Shown here piece by piece: positions 1-7,817 of a stretch of 64,000 bases of DNA; position 1 is the stretch's first letter, and the number at the start of each line of letters is the position of its first letter. Source of the stretch: Gemmatimonadota bacterium. GTDB taxonomy: Bacteria > Gemmatimonadota > Gemmatimonadetes > Longimicrobiales > Gaopeijiaceae. The notes beneath the pieces were generated by a model. It ran no database searches, was not told the DNA's origin, and saw only the letters and a program-made list of their open reading frames with translations. The DNA is taken from positions 1 through 64,000 of the forward strand of contig JAPPOV010000001.1 of assembly GCA_028873595.1 (NCBI GenBank). Direction: 5' to 3'. Position numbers and translations under genes: made by a program.

Positions 1-231
1 GAATTGCTCCCGGGCGAAATCCGACGGGAGCCTCCCTCGGCATAGATCGGTCGCGCGGGACGGGCGCTTACCAGCCGCCGCCTCCGGAATCTCCGCCCCC
101 GCCTTCACCTTCACGGTGATGTCGAACGACTCCATGACTTCCTCGTTTGTTGCCGTCTGTCCGGCCGAGAGGGGAACGGGAAAGACGGTCAGCAGCAGCG
201 CAGAGAGGAGGGCCGCTGGCGGGACTCTCAT
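1..231 (-). CDS. Partial secreted protein, N-terminal part only
   Basis: An open frame of 77 codons starts at ATG 231 and runs off the left edge of the window. It begins only 4 bases after the stop of the S9 peptidase, which suggests an operon. The first 25 or so residues look like a Sec signal peptide: MRVPP, then a leucine-rich core, then PLSAGQ. The rest (TNEEVMESFDITVKVKAGAEIPEA) resembles no family I recognise. A competing frame in the same stretch ends in a glycine-rich EGEGGGGDSGGGGW followed by TAA, so the true frame is not certain. GC-rich third positions favour the frame given here. Confidence 0.5.
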   Translation of the reverse strand, partial: MRVPPAALLSALLLTVFPVPLSAGQTATNEEVMESFDITVKVKAGAEIPEAAAGKRPSRATDLCRGRLPSDFAREQF

Positions 232-235
232 GGAC

Positions 236-2827
236 TCATCTTGTCTTCGGCTGTTCCACCTGTAGGGGGAGGATGTCTGCCATGTCGGCGGTCTCGCCGA
301 GGAGGTGCTCCACGAAGTACTCCGCGCGGAGCCAGAACCAGTAATCACCCATGTCCCCGTACCCGTGTCGCTGACCGGGGAAGACGAAGTAATCGAATCG
401 CTTGTTCGCCCGGATCAGTGCCTCGGCCATGCGATGCGTGCCCGCGTGGTGGACATTGTTGTCGATGTTTCCGGTGGTGAGGAGTAGATGGCCCTTAAGG
501 TTCGCCGCCAGGTCCGAGTTCTTCTCGATGTCGTACTCGAAGGTGGAGTTGCCCTCGTCGTCGACGACTTCCTTGACGCCGTGGTGAATCTCGGACCACC
601 ACCGATTGTAGACGTCGTTGTTGTGATTTCCGGACGATGAGACAGCGACCCTGAAGAAATCCGGATAAACGAGCATCGCGGCGGTCGACATGAAGCCGCC
701 ACCCGAGTGCCCGTAAATGCCGATCCGGTCCATGTCGATGAAGTCATGCCGGTCTCCGAGCTGCTCGATGACCGTCTTCTTGTCCGCCAGTCCGTAGTCG
801 CGCAGGTCCCCGTACCCGTAGTTGTGATACCACTTCGAGCGATCGGGATTCCCTCCACGATTCCCAAGCGTTACGACAATTACGCCGAACTGGGCGAGTG
901 CCTGCTCATACTGGTTCGTCGACCAGAATTTCGAGACAGACTCTGTCTGGGGGCCCGGATACACGTAGGCCACGATTGGATATCGCTTGTTCGGATCGAA
1001 GTCGTACGGTTTGTACATGACGCCGTAGATATCCGTGACGCCGTCGGCTGCCTCGGCTACGAAGGGTTCGGGGAAGCTGTATCCTGCTGCCTCCAGAGCC
1101 GAAAAGTCCGAGACCTCGAGGTCGAGGATCTTGGTTCCCTGAGCGTTGTAAAGCGCTGACGCTGGTGTCGTGTTCACCCGCGAGTAGCTGTCGACGAAGA
1201 AGCGACGGGACTCTCCCATGGCGAACCGATGGTCGTAGTCCCCGGGGTTCAGCAGGGTGATGCCGGAACCGTCCAGATTCACCCGGTACAGGTGCTGGTA
1301 GTAGGGATCTTCGCCGGCCTCCCGTCCCTGACCGGTGAGAAACACATATCCGCGTGGCTCATCGACGCCCACGATCCCGTCCACGTGCCATGGGCCTGAG
1401 GTGACACGGTTACGAAGCGAACCATCCGCCGAATACCGATAGATGTGAGCCCATCCGTCCTGCTCCGACCACCACAGCCAGCTTCCGTCCGAAAGTCGCC
1501 TCGGCTGACGAGTCTCCATGTACGTATTGAGACTGTCGACAAACAGGTCGCGGAACTCGCCGGTCGTGGTATTCGCAACACTCAGGGACGCTCTATGCCG
1601 GTCACGCGAGATGCGCAGGTAGTAGAGCTCTTCGGAGTTCTCCGAGACCCATTGCTGTGTCCTCGGCTCGTCCGAGTCCGGGTAGAAGAACTGCTCCGCG
1701 TTGACGATGCTCAGATCGGGGTCCGCTTCCGTCCCATCGGAGATCGTCACCTGACTCCGGTTCTCGAGGTTGTACAGCACGATTTCGTGCTGATCGACAT
1801 GCTCTTCTCCGGGCATCTCGTACGCATACGTCTCGAGTTCCGGACGGTCGTTCCCCGTGGTGTGGACGACCCAGAGCTTGCCGACTTCTCGGTAGTCCGT
1901 GCGTACGAGTGCGAAGCGATGGGAGTCCTGTGACCACGTCAGATTCGCCCGCTTGCGGTCGTCCCTGTTCTCCTCGCGGGAGACGTTCGTCTCGCCACGA
2001 CCGGTACCATTCGCCGCGTAGGAGTAGTACTCCTCGCCATCGGTCGTGAGTTGGATTTCGTCGACGTCGACCTCGTTCTCCGCGTCCTCCGCGTCGTCGC
2101 CATTCTTGCCGCGTCGCGCATCGAGGATCCGCGCGTAGTCTGCCCCGGACATCATCCAGAGATCGTAGTTTCGCACGAAGACGACCGTTTCACCGTCTGG
2201 GGAGACGCTCGCCCACGCCGGGTGGTCGTCGGGTTCTTCGTAGTCTTCCAACTCTCTCAGAGTCTGGCTGGAGACCGTGAACTCGAAGTGGTGAACACGC
2301 TTCCGTGTTCGTTCGCGTTCCTGACCTTCTTCTTGCTCCTCTTCCTCTTCTTCTCGATAGCCGTCCTCGTCTGCCTCCTCATCCTGAGACGACTCGACGT
2401 CGAATTGGAAGGTGTCGTCGTCGATGAAGCGGATGTTCGTGACGGGGAGGTGCTGACCGTCCCATGGATCGCGCGTGATCCGCGTAAGCTCGGCAGCCAT
2501 GACGTCATTGTCGAAGAGCTGATTTCGTACGCCGCGCTCCGGATCGACGATGTAGAAGAACTTGCCGTCGGCGTTCTCCCACTCGTACCAGAACTTCTCG
2601 CTACCCTCGATCCAACGGGGCGCGACCGTCGTGCTGTGCACCATTTCGCGGATCTTGTACGGTGCCCAGCGGGCGGCCAGGTCGAAGTTCGCGGTGGCGT
2701 CTGGACGTTCGTCACTCGATTGAGCGGCCCTGGGGGAAGGGCTTAACGATAAAGCCAGGCAGGCGATGGACAGTGCTGTGAAGCACGAGGCATAGCGCAC
2801 GGGGGCGGATGGACTGGCAACGGGCAT
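236..2827 (-). CDS. S9 family peptidase (dipeptidyl peptidase IV type)
   Basis: This is an 863-residue secreted serine peptidase that probably removes dipeptides from, or cleaves, proline-containing peptides outside the cytoplasm. The N-terminus has a signal peptide (about residues 1-35, ending near PRAAQ). A DPP IV-like beta-propeller follows, then a C-terminal alpha/beta-hydrolase domain. The catalytic triad is visible: Ser708 in GHSGGG, Asp789 in GNIDNN and His821 in GQRHGYG. Length and domain order match DPP IV/acylaminoacyl peptidase relatives. An odd point is a very acidic, glutamate-rich insert at about residues 145-175 inside the propeller. The gene diverges from the fdhD group, and a partial secreted gene follows 4 bases downstream. 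Substrate specificity cannot be read from sequence alone. Confidence 0.92.
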   Translation of the reverse strand: MPVASPSAPVRYASCFTALSIACLALSLSPSPRAAQSSDERPDATANFDLAARWAPYKIREMVHSTTVAPRWIEGSEKFWYEWENADGKFFYIVDPERGVRNQLFDNDVMAAELTRITRDPWDGQHLPVTNIRFIDDDTFQFDVESSQDEEADEDGYREEEEEEQEEGQERERTRKRVHHFEFTVSSQTLRELEDYEEPDDHPAWASVSPDGETVVFVRNYDLWMMSGADYARILDARRGKNGDDAEDAENEVDVDEIQLTTDGEEYYSYAANGTGRGETNVSREENRDDRKRANLTWSQDSHRFALVRTDYREVGKLWVVHTTGNDRPELETYAYEMPGEEHVDQHEIVLYNLENRSQVTISDGTEADPDLSIVNAEQFFYPDSDEPRTQQWVSENSEELYYLRISRDRHRASLSVANTTTGEFRDLFVDSLNTYMETRQPRRLSDGSWLWWSEQDGWAHIYRYSADGSLRNRVTSGPWHVDGIVGVDEPRGYVFLTGQGREAGEDPYYQHLYRVNLDGSGITLLNPGDYDHRFAMGESRRFFVDSYSRVNTTPASALYNAQGTKILDLEVSDFSALEAAGYSFPEPFVAEAADGVTDIYGVMYKPYDFDPNKRYPIVAYVYPGPQTESVSKFWSTNQYEQALAQFGVIVVTLGNRGGNPDRSKWYHNYGYGDLRDYGLADKKTVIEQLGDRHDFIDMDRIGIYGHSGGGFMSTAAMLVYPDFFRVAVSSSGNHNNDVYNRWWSEIHHGVKEVVDDEGNSTFEYDIEKNSDLAANLKGHLLLTTGNIDNNVHHAGTHRMAEALIRANKRFDYFVFPGQRHGYGDMGDYWFWLRAEYFVEHLLGETADMADILPLQVEQPKTR

Positions 2828-2965
2828 GGTCGTCGTGATCGGTTAGGGCGCGGACGGACTCGTCAAAGAAGCCAAGAGGCGGAATGTTCTCCGGTGCGGC
2901 AAGCTGGGATCCACCTGAAGACAAAATTGTGTGGTCGTCCGCGTGCGGTGTGCATAGCATTTCGT

Positions 2966-2981
2966 GATGCCGGCCGGCATC
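2966..2981. repeat. 16-bp perfect palindrome in a divergent intergenic region
   Basis: GATGCCGG/CCGGCATC is a perfect inverted repeat with no loop. It lies in the 260-base space between the divergently read S9 peptidase (start 2827) and the small ORF that leads into fdhD (start 3088). Its position suits an operator for a dimeric regulator, but no regulator gene is adjacent and no convincing -35/-10 pair was seen. A chance GC-rich palindrome is possible. Confidence 0.35.
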
Positions 2982-3087
2982 GTGTAACTGCCTCTGCGCG
3001 CCGTACTCTCAGATCTCGTCAGTGAATACGTATGACCTCGATGAAGCCCCGAGCTGATCAGGCCCTCTCACCATCCAACTTTCTGCT

Positions 3088-3249
3088 ATGAGCCTGAAGA
3101 AGCAGTACGACGACTATTCGTTATTTTCCGATCTTAAGCCTGGCGCGGACTACAGGGCCTTCGCCCTCGCGGATGAGCTCGGGCGTGAGCCCGTGTATGG
3201 CGCTGTCTACATCTCGCTCGGCGACCTCGCCGAGTTTCTCCCTTTCTGA
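3088..3249 (+). CDS. Small hypothetical protein upstream of fdhD (53 aa)
   Basis: ATG 3088 to TGA 3249 encodes 53 residues (MSLKKQYDDYSLFSD...GDLAEFLPF). The fdhD GTG start follows 10 bases after the stop, and the codon use is ordinary GC-ending coding style. It looks soluble, with acidic and aromatic residues, no signal peptide and no membrane segment. I do not recognise a family. Position suggests a role linked to FdhD or to molybdenum-cofactor enzymes, but that is inference from spacing only. The frame is shorter than common ORF cut-offs, so annotation pipelines may miss it. Confidence 0.55.
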   Translation: MSLKKQYDDYSLFSDLKPGADYRAFALADELGREPVYGAVYISLGDLAEFLPF

Positions 3250-3259
3250 TCGTCGTACG

Positions 3260-4102
3260 GTGATCGGGCAGCGAGGCGGCACCAAGACCACACGAGTCCA
3301 GCGCTACCGCGACGGCTCGTCTCGCTCTCACAAGGACGCGCTTGCGGTGGAGGAGCCGCTGGAGATACGCGTCTCGTGGTTGGAGCAAGGGGAGCGGCGG
3401 GTCGAAGCCGTGGCCGTGACCATGCGCACGCCGGGGCACGATTTCGATTTGGTGGCTGGTTTCCTCCATGGGGAGGGGGTCCTGACATCGCCGAAGGACG
3501 TCGCCGAGCTGACGTACTGCCGGAACGCCGAGGAACAGGAGTACAACGTCGTCGAAGCGAGGCTTGCGCCGGGTGCATCGTTCGATCTCGACCTCGTCCG
3601 ACGGAACGTTTACACCACATCGAGTTGTGGTGTGTGTGGCAAGGCCTCCCTAGAAGCGGTGGAGGCTGCAGGCTGCGAGATGTTGCCCGAGGGGCTCACG
3701 ATCGGTGCTGCGGTGATCCCGAGTCTGCCGGATCGACTCCTGGAGGGACAGGCGGTGTTCGAGCGGACCGGTGGTCTGCACGCAGCCGGACTCTTCGACG
3801 CTGAAGGTGACCGGTACGCCGTCATGGAGGACGTGGGGCGCCACAACGCCGTGGACAAGGTGATTGGGCACGAATTCCTGGCCCGCCGACTTCCTGCCCA
3901 CGACCGGATTCTCGTTGTAAGTGGACGGGCTTCGTTCGAGTTGGTTCAGAAGGCGGTCGTGGCGGGCATTCCGATGTTGGTCGCTGTCGGTGCGCCGTCC
4001 AGCCTTGCGGTTGACCTTGCGCGGCGCTTCCGCCAGACGCTCGTTGGTTTCACCCGTAACGGCGGCTTCAATGTCTACACGGAGCCCGAGAGGGTCGTTT
4101 GA
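3260..4102 (+). CDS. fdhD: FdhD, sulfurtransferase for molybdoenzyme (formate dehydrogenase) maturation
   Basis: FdhD carries sulfur from a cysteine desulfurase to the molybdenum cofactor so that formate dehydrogenases become active. The 280-residue protein from GTG 3260 has the family's central TSSCGVCGKAS segment with its CxxC pair, and the later MEDVGRHNAVDKVIG and VVSGRASFELVQKA blocks. GTG 3260 was chosen because it follows the small upstream ORF by 10 bases; an upstream ATG at 3173 would run through that ORF in another frame. mobA follows 10 bases later, which makes a molybdenum-cofactor pair. No formate dehydrogenase gene is in the window, so its client enzyme must lie elsewhere. Confidence 0.93.
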   Translation: MIGQRGGTKTTRVQRYRDGSSRSHKDALAVEEPLEIRVSWLEQGERRVEAVAVTMRTPGHDFDLVAGFLHGEGVLTSPKDVAELTYCRNAEEQEYNVVEARLAPGASFDLDLVRRNVYTTSSCGVCGKASLEAVEAAGCEMLPEGLTIGAAVIPSLPDRLLEGQAVFERTGGLHAAGLFDAEGDRYAVMEDVGRHNAVDKVIGHEFLARRLPAHDRILVVSGRASFELVQKAVVAGIPMLVAVGAPSSLAVDLARRFRQTLVGFTRNGGFNVYTEPERVV

Positions 4103-4112
4103 CCCGGGCACT

Positions 4113-4739
4113 GTGGTGACCGATCTGGCGGACTCGATTCCGGCGTCTTTACGGCCGCTCCTCGGTGCGGTCCTGGCCGGAGGGCAGAGTCGTCGTTTCG
4201 GGCGGGACAAGATCGCGGTCGAGGTGGAAGGTGTTCCGATGGTGCTCCGCGCTGTCCGCGCGCTCGAAGCGCTCTGCGACGACGTCGTCCTCGTGTCCTC
4301 GAGGGATGTGCCCGATTCCTGGGGGACGGTGATTCCGGATGACCGTCCCGGTCTCGGACCGCTCGCGGGAATCGAGGCGGCACTGCGGCACGGCGTGGAG
4401 CGGAATGCGGCAGCCGTCTTCATCCTGGCCGCCGATTTGCCGCACGTCGGGCCCGAGATCGTCGCGGCCGTGACGGCGGGTCTGACTCCTGCATCGGATT
4501 CGGCCCCACCGCTCGCGGCCGCAGCAAGCCGCCATGGCCAGCCCGATTTCGAGCCGCTCTGCGCCGCATACGACATCCAGTGCGCCGAGGTGGTGACTCG
4601 ACTCCTCGACGGCGGAGAGCGGGCGGCCCGCGCGCTGGTGGAAGCAGTCGACGGGCGGAAGATTGTCCTCACCCCGGAGGAAGCCCGTGCCGTCTCCGCG
4701 AACGTGAACGTGCCCGCCGATCTGGATCGGATACCGTGA
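4113..4739 (+). CDS. mobA: MobA, molybdenum cofactor guanylyltransferase
   Basis: MobA joins GMP from GTP to molybdopterin to make the guanine dinucleotide form of the cofactor used by DMSO-reductase-type enzymes. The 208-residue protein shows the nucleotidyltransferase signature LAGGQSRRFGRDK near its N-terminus, then DDRPGLGPLAGIEAAL and FILAADLPHV, where the metal-binding Asp sits. The start is one of two adjacent GTG codons (4113 or 4116). A longer frame reaches back into fdhD but is unlikely. The stop overlaps the next gene's GTG by four bases, so the two are probably translationally coupled. Confidence 0.9.
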   Translation: MVTDLADSIPASLRPLLGAVLAGGQSRRFGRDKIAVEVEGVPMVLRAVRALEALCDDVVLVSSRDVPDSWGTVIPDDRPGLGPLAGIEAALRHGVERNAAAVFILAADLPHVGPEIVAAVTAGLTPASDSAPPLAAAASRHGQPDFEPLCAAYDIQCAEVVTRLLDGGERAARALVEAVDGRKIVLTPEEARAVSANVNVPADLDRIP

Positions 4740-5854
4740 CCGAGACCGCCCCTCGATCTACTCGTCTCGTATCGCTCGATGCGTTTCGTGGCCTGACCAT
4801 CGCCGGGATGATCCTGGTGAACAACCCGGGCAGTTGGGCACACATCTACCCCCCGCTCCGACACGCGGAGTGGCATGGATGGACCCCGACCGACCTGATC
4901 TTCCCGTACTTCCTCTTCATTGTCGGCGTCGCGATTCCGTTCTCGTTTTGCCGCCGGCTGGAGGCGGGTGCGGACACGTCCGAACTGATGCGCCACGTGG
5001 TGCGACGGTCGCTGATTCTGATCGCCCTCGGTATCGCGATGCGTGCGATCCCTGCGTTCGACTGGGGGACGATGCGGCTATATGGCGTCCTGCAGCGTAT
5101 CGGTCTCGTCTACCTCGCGGCAGCCGGAGCCTATCTGTATTTCGAGCGCCGAGGTCGGGCGATCGCCGGCGCGACGCTGCTGCTCGGGTACTGGGCTGCC
5201 ATGACGCTGATCCCGGTGCCCGGTTTCGGAGCAGGTGACCTGAGTCCGGAGGCCAACCTGGCCGCCTGGATCGATCGAATCGTCATGCCGGGTCGGCTCT
5301 GGCAGGGCACGTGGGATCCTGAAGGACTCTTGTCGACGTTTCCCGCGATCGTCACCTCGCTTCTGGGAATCATGACCGGCGAGTGGCTGCAGGCTGAGCG
5401 CGACGGTAGCGCCACGTCACGAGGCATGGTGGCAGCGGGGGTCGCGCTCACGGTGGTGGGTGTACTCTGGGGGCTGATGTTCCCCATCAACAAGAATCTG
5501 TGGACGAGTTCGTACGTGGTGTTCACGGCCGGGACCGCGCTGCTCCTGCTCGGCTCGATGCACTGGCTGATCGACGTGAGAAGGTTCCGAGGCCCCTGGC
5601 ACACCTGGATGGTCGTGTACGGGATGAATGCCATCGCGGTCTTCGTGGCTTCCGGCATGTTGACCAAGACGCTGGTGCGCATCCGAATAGGCGGAGAGAG
5701 CGGCACCTCCCTGTACAACTGGATCTACGTGACGGTCTTCCGAAGCTGGGCAGGTGACGTCAACGGGTCGCTTGCGTTCGCGTTGTCGTATGTGGCGTTC
5801 TGGCTCGGGATGATGTGGCTCCTTCACGCCCGAAGGATCTACATCAAGATTTAG
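4736..5854 (+). CDS. Multipass membrane protein of the DUF5009 / HGSNAT-like acyltransferase family
   Basis: This is a 372-residue integral membrane protein. It opens with RLVSLDAFRGLTIAGMILVNNPG, the hallmark of bacterial relatives of heparan-alpha-glucosaminide N-acetyltransferase (DUF5009, NagX-like), followed by HGWTPTDLIFPYFLFIVG. About ten hydrophobic segments span the length, ending in ARRIYIKI. Family members are thought to move acetyl groups across the membrane to sugars, but the substrate here is unknown. The GTG start overlaps the mobA stop by 4 bases. This coupling to mobA looks positional rather than functional. Confidence 0.82.
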   Translation: MTETAPRSTRLVSLDAFRGLTIAGMILVNNPGSWAHIYPPLRHAEWHGWTPTDLIFPYFLFIVGVAIPFSFCRRLEAGADTSELMRHVVRRSLILIALGIAMRAIPAFDWGTMRLYGVLQRIGLVYLAAAGAYLYFERRGRAIAGATLLLGYWAAMTLIPVPGFGAGDLSPEANLAAWIDRIVMPGRLWQGTWDPEGLLSTFPAIVTSLLGIMTGEWLQAERDGSATSRGMVAAGVALTVVGVLWGLMFPINKNLWTSSYVVFTAGTALLLLGSMHWLIDVRRFRGPWHTWMVVYGMNAIAVFVASGMLTKTLVRIRIGGESGTSLYNWIYVTVFRSWAGDVNGSLAFALSYVAFWLGMMWLLHARRIYIKI

Positions 5855-5891
5855 GGGTCCGACGGTAACGAACATGCGCCCGATCGTTGCC

Positions 5892-5915
5892 GGGCTCTGA
5901 AGCCCTGACTCTTTT
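5892..5915 (+). terminator. Possible weak terminator hairpin
   Basis: GGGCT (5892-5896) can pair with AGCCC (5901-5905) around a CTGA loop, and CTCTTTT lies a few bases downstream. It sits 38 bases after the DUF5009 gene and just before the cytochrome gene. The stem is short, so termination would be weak at best. Confidence 0.3.
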
Positions 5916-5947
5916 CACCGGTGACCCCGACCCAAGCCCGATTCACG

Positions 5948-6412
5948 ATGAACCGCTCCAAGACAGCTCTCCCTGGTTTCTTGCTTCTCGCCCTGACCGC
6001 CTGTGCTTCGTCCGGGTCGTCGGCCCCTGCCGCGGCTCCGACGGTGTCCTCCGATCCGGCTCCGGCTGCTCCCACGGTTGCCGTCGGCTCTGCTGCCATG
6101 GCGTCGTTCACAGACGATCAGGCCGATCGTGGCCGCGAGGTTTTCCGCAGCCAGTGCACGGAGTGCCATGCGTCGAGCGAGTTTTCGGATGCTCAGTTCC
6201 AGTTCAAGTGGAGCCGCCGACACGCAGGATCTCTCTATCAGATGATCCAGACCCAGATGCCGGAGACCGCTCCGGGTAGCCTCACCGACGAAGAGGCCGT
6301 GGATCTCGTGACGTACATTCTCCGAATGAACGGCTTCGAGCCAGGTGATGCCGAACTCTCGGCCGATCGTGCGGTTCTCGATGGCATCAGCCTCTCCTCG
6401 ATCCGGAACTGA
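5948..6412 (+). CDS. Monohaem c-type cytochrome lipoprotein
   Basis: This 154-residue protein starts with a lipoprotein signal peptide whose lipobox LTAC puts the acylated cysteine at residue 19. An Ala/Pro/Ser-rich linker follows, then one class I cytochrome c domain. The haem site is CTECH (Cys70, Cys73, His74), and Met104 in QTQMPETAPG is the likely axial ligand. It should act as an electron carrier on the outer face of the inner membrane. The Tat-exported FAD oxidoreductase begins 58 bases downstream, so the cytochrome is a plausible electron acceptor for it. ATG 5948 gives a normal signal sequence; GTG 5921 would place ten extra residues before it. Confidence 0.85.
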   Translation: MNRSKTALPGFLLLALTACASSGSSAPAAAPTVSSDPAPAAPTVAVGSAAMASFTDDQADRGREVFRSQCTECHASSEFSDAQFQFKWSRRHAGSLYQMIQTQMPETAPGSLTDEEAVDLVTYILRMNGFEPGDAELSADRAVLDGISLSSIRN

Positions 6413-6470
6413 CGCTCCAGGACCCCATCTGCGGCCTCCCCCGCGCTCCCTCGACAGGAAAAGAAGCAGC

Positions 6471-7796
6471 ATGGGTATCGATCGACGTGATTTCCTGAAG
6501 GTCGCGACCGCCGGCGCGGGCCTCGCGATGTCCGGAGGCGCCACGGACGCGGAGGCCTCTGAGACACCCCAGGCCGAGCCGCGGCGAGCTCCGTTCGTTC
6601 GTAGTGGGCAGATCCCCGACGTCGTGGTCGTCGGTGCCGGCAACTTCGGCGCCTGGACCGCGTTGAATCTTCAACGCGGCGGTATGAAGGTGACGCTCCT
6701 GGACCAGTACGGACCGGGAAACTCGAAGTCCGCTTCCGGCGGGGAAACGCGCGGCGTTCGAAGCAGCTACGGCGGCGTGTCCGTCGGCCTCCAGTGGGCG
6801 GAGTGGGCAATCCGTTCGATGCAGAAATGGAAGGATTGGGACGAGCAGTACTCGGAAGCTCTTCTGCCCCGTCTCTTCTACGAGACCGGCGACATCATCA
6901 TGCGGGAGGAGATGACGCCGTCGATGGAGCAGTCGATGGCGAACTGGGACATCCTCGGGCACCCGTACGAGGTGCTGACTCCCGAAGAGGTGAGGTACCG
7001 TTGGCCGATGATTCAGACGCCGGAGATGGGGGCCGCCGTATTCGAACCCTCAGCTGGAGTTGTGAGGGCGCGCCGCGCGATGGAGTCCGTGGCACGAGTC
7101 TTTGAGCAGGAAGGCGGAGAACTCCGGATCGTGAAAGCGGCCCACGGAGACGAACGCGGACGCGTGCTCGAGAACGTCCATCTCTCCGACGGGGAAAAGC
7201 TCGAGGCAGGGATGTTCGTGTATGCTGCGGGCGCATGGTTCGCACACTTCCTGCCGGAACTCATGGGCAACCGGTTCCGTGCCACGGCGGTGGGTCACGT
7301 CTATTACTTCCAGACGCCCCCGGGGGATGAATCGTACCGTTGGCCGAACTGCCCCTCGTACGGCGTGCCCGGATGCACCGGCTGGCCAGCGCTGCCGCAC
7401 GACAACCGGGGATTCCGAATCCGCACAGGTGGAGCGCGTGGTGACCATCCGGACGAGAGCGTCCGCTGGGTTCCGGAAGACCGACACGCGCGCCCTCGCG
7501 AGATCCTCTCGAAATTCTTTCCCGCACTGGCCGACGGGATCATCAACGAGACGCGGGCGTGTCACTATTCGAGTACCGCCTCACGCAACTTCGTCATCGA
7601 CCGGCATCCGGACCTCGACAATGTCTGGCTGACCGGCGGCGGTCAGGCCGAATCGTTCAAGTCTGGCCCGGTACTTGGTGAGTACATCGCGGGACGCATC
7701 TTTGGGACCGAGACCGACGAAGAACTCAATGCGAGCTTCGCCCTCGGGGATGCGACCTACGGCGAGGGCGAAGAGGACTTCGACTTCGACGAGTAG
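6471..7796 (+). CDS. Tat-exported FAD-dependent oxidoreductase (DAO family)
   Basis: This 441-residue flavoprotein has a twin-arginine signal (RRDFLK, residues 5-10) and an FAD-binding Rossmann motif (GAGNFG, residues 55-60). It belongs to the D-amino acid oxidase/sarcosine oxidase superfamily: the N-terminal GxGxxG, the ASGGETRGVR segment and the C-terminal LTGGGQAESFKSGPVLGEYI fit that fold. It probably oxidises an amine, amino acid or related small molecule in the periplasm. The preceding cytochrome c lipoprotein suggests electrons go to a respiratory chain rather than straight to oxygen. ATG 6471 was chosen for its purine-rich leader (aggaaaagaag) and the Tat motif. The C-terminus is rich in Asp and Glu. 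The exact substrate is not evident. Confidence 0.85.
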   Translation: MGIDRRDFLKVATAGAGLAMSGGATDAEASETPQAEPRRAPFVRSGQIPDVVVVGAGNFGAWTALNLQRGGMKVTLLDQYGPGNSKSASGGETRGVRSSYGGVSVGLQWAEWAIRSMQKWKDWDEQYSEALLPRLFYETGDIIMREEMTPSMEQSMANWDILGHPYEVLTPEEVRYRWPMIQTPEMGAAVFEPSAGVVRARRAMESVARVFEQEGGELRIVKAAHGDERGRVLENVHLSDGEKLEAGMFVYAAGAWFAHFLPELMGNRFRATAVGHVYYFQTPPGDESYRWPNCPSYGVPGCTGWPALPHDNRGFRIRTGGARGDHPDESVRWVPEDRHARPREILSKFFPALADGIINETRACHYSSTASRNFVIDRHPDLDNVWLTGGGQAESFKSGPVLGEYIAGRIFGTETDEELNASFALGDATYGEGEEDFDFDE

Positions 7797-7817
7797 GTCT
7801 GACATGGTAGAGCGGTG

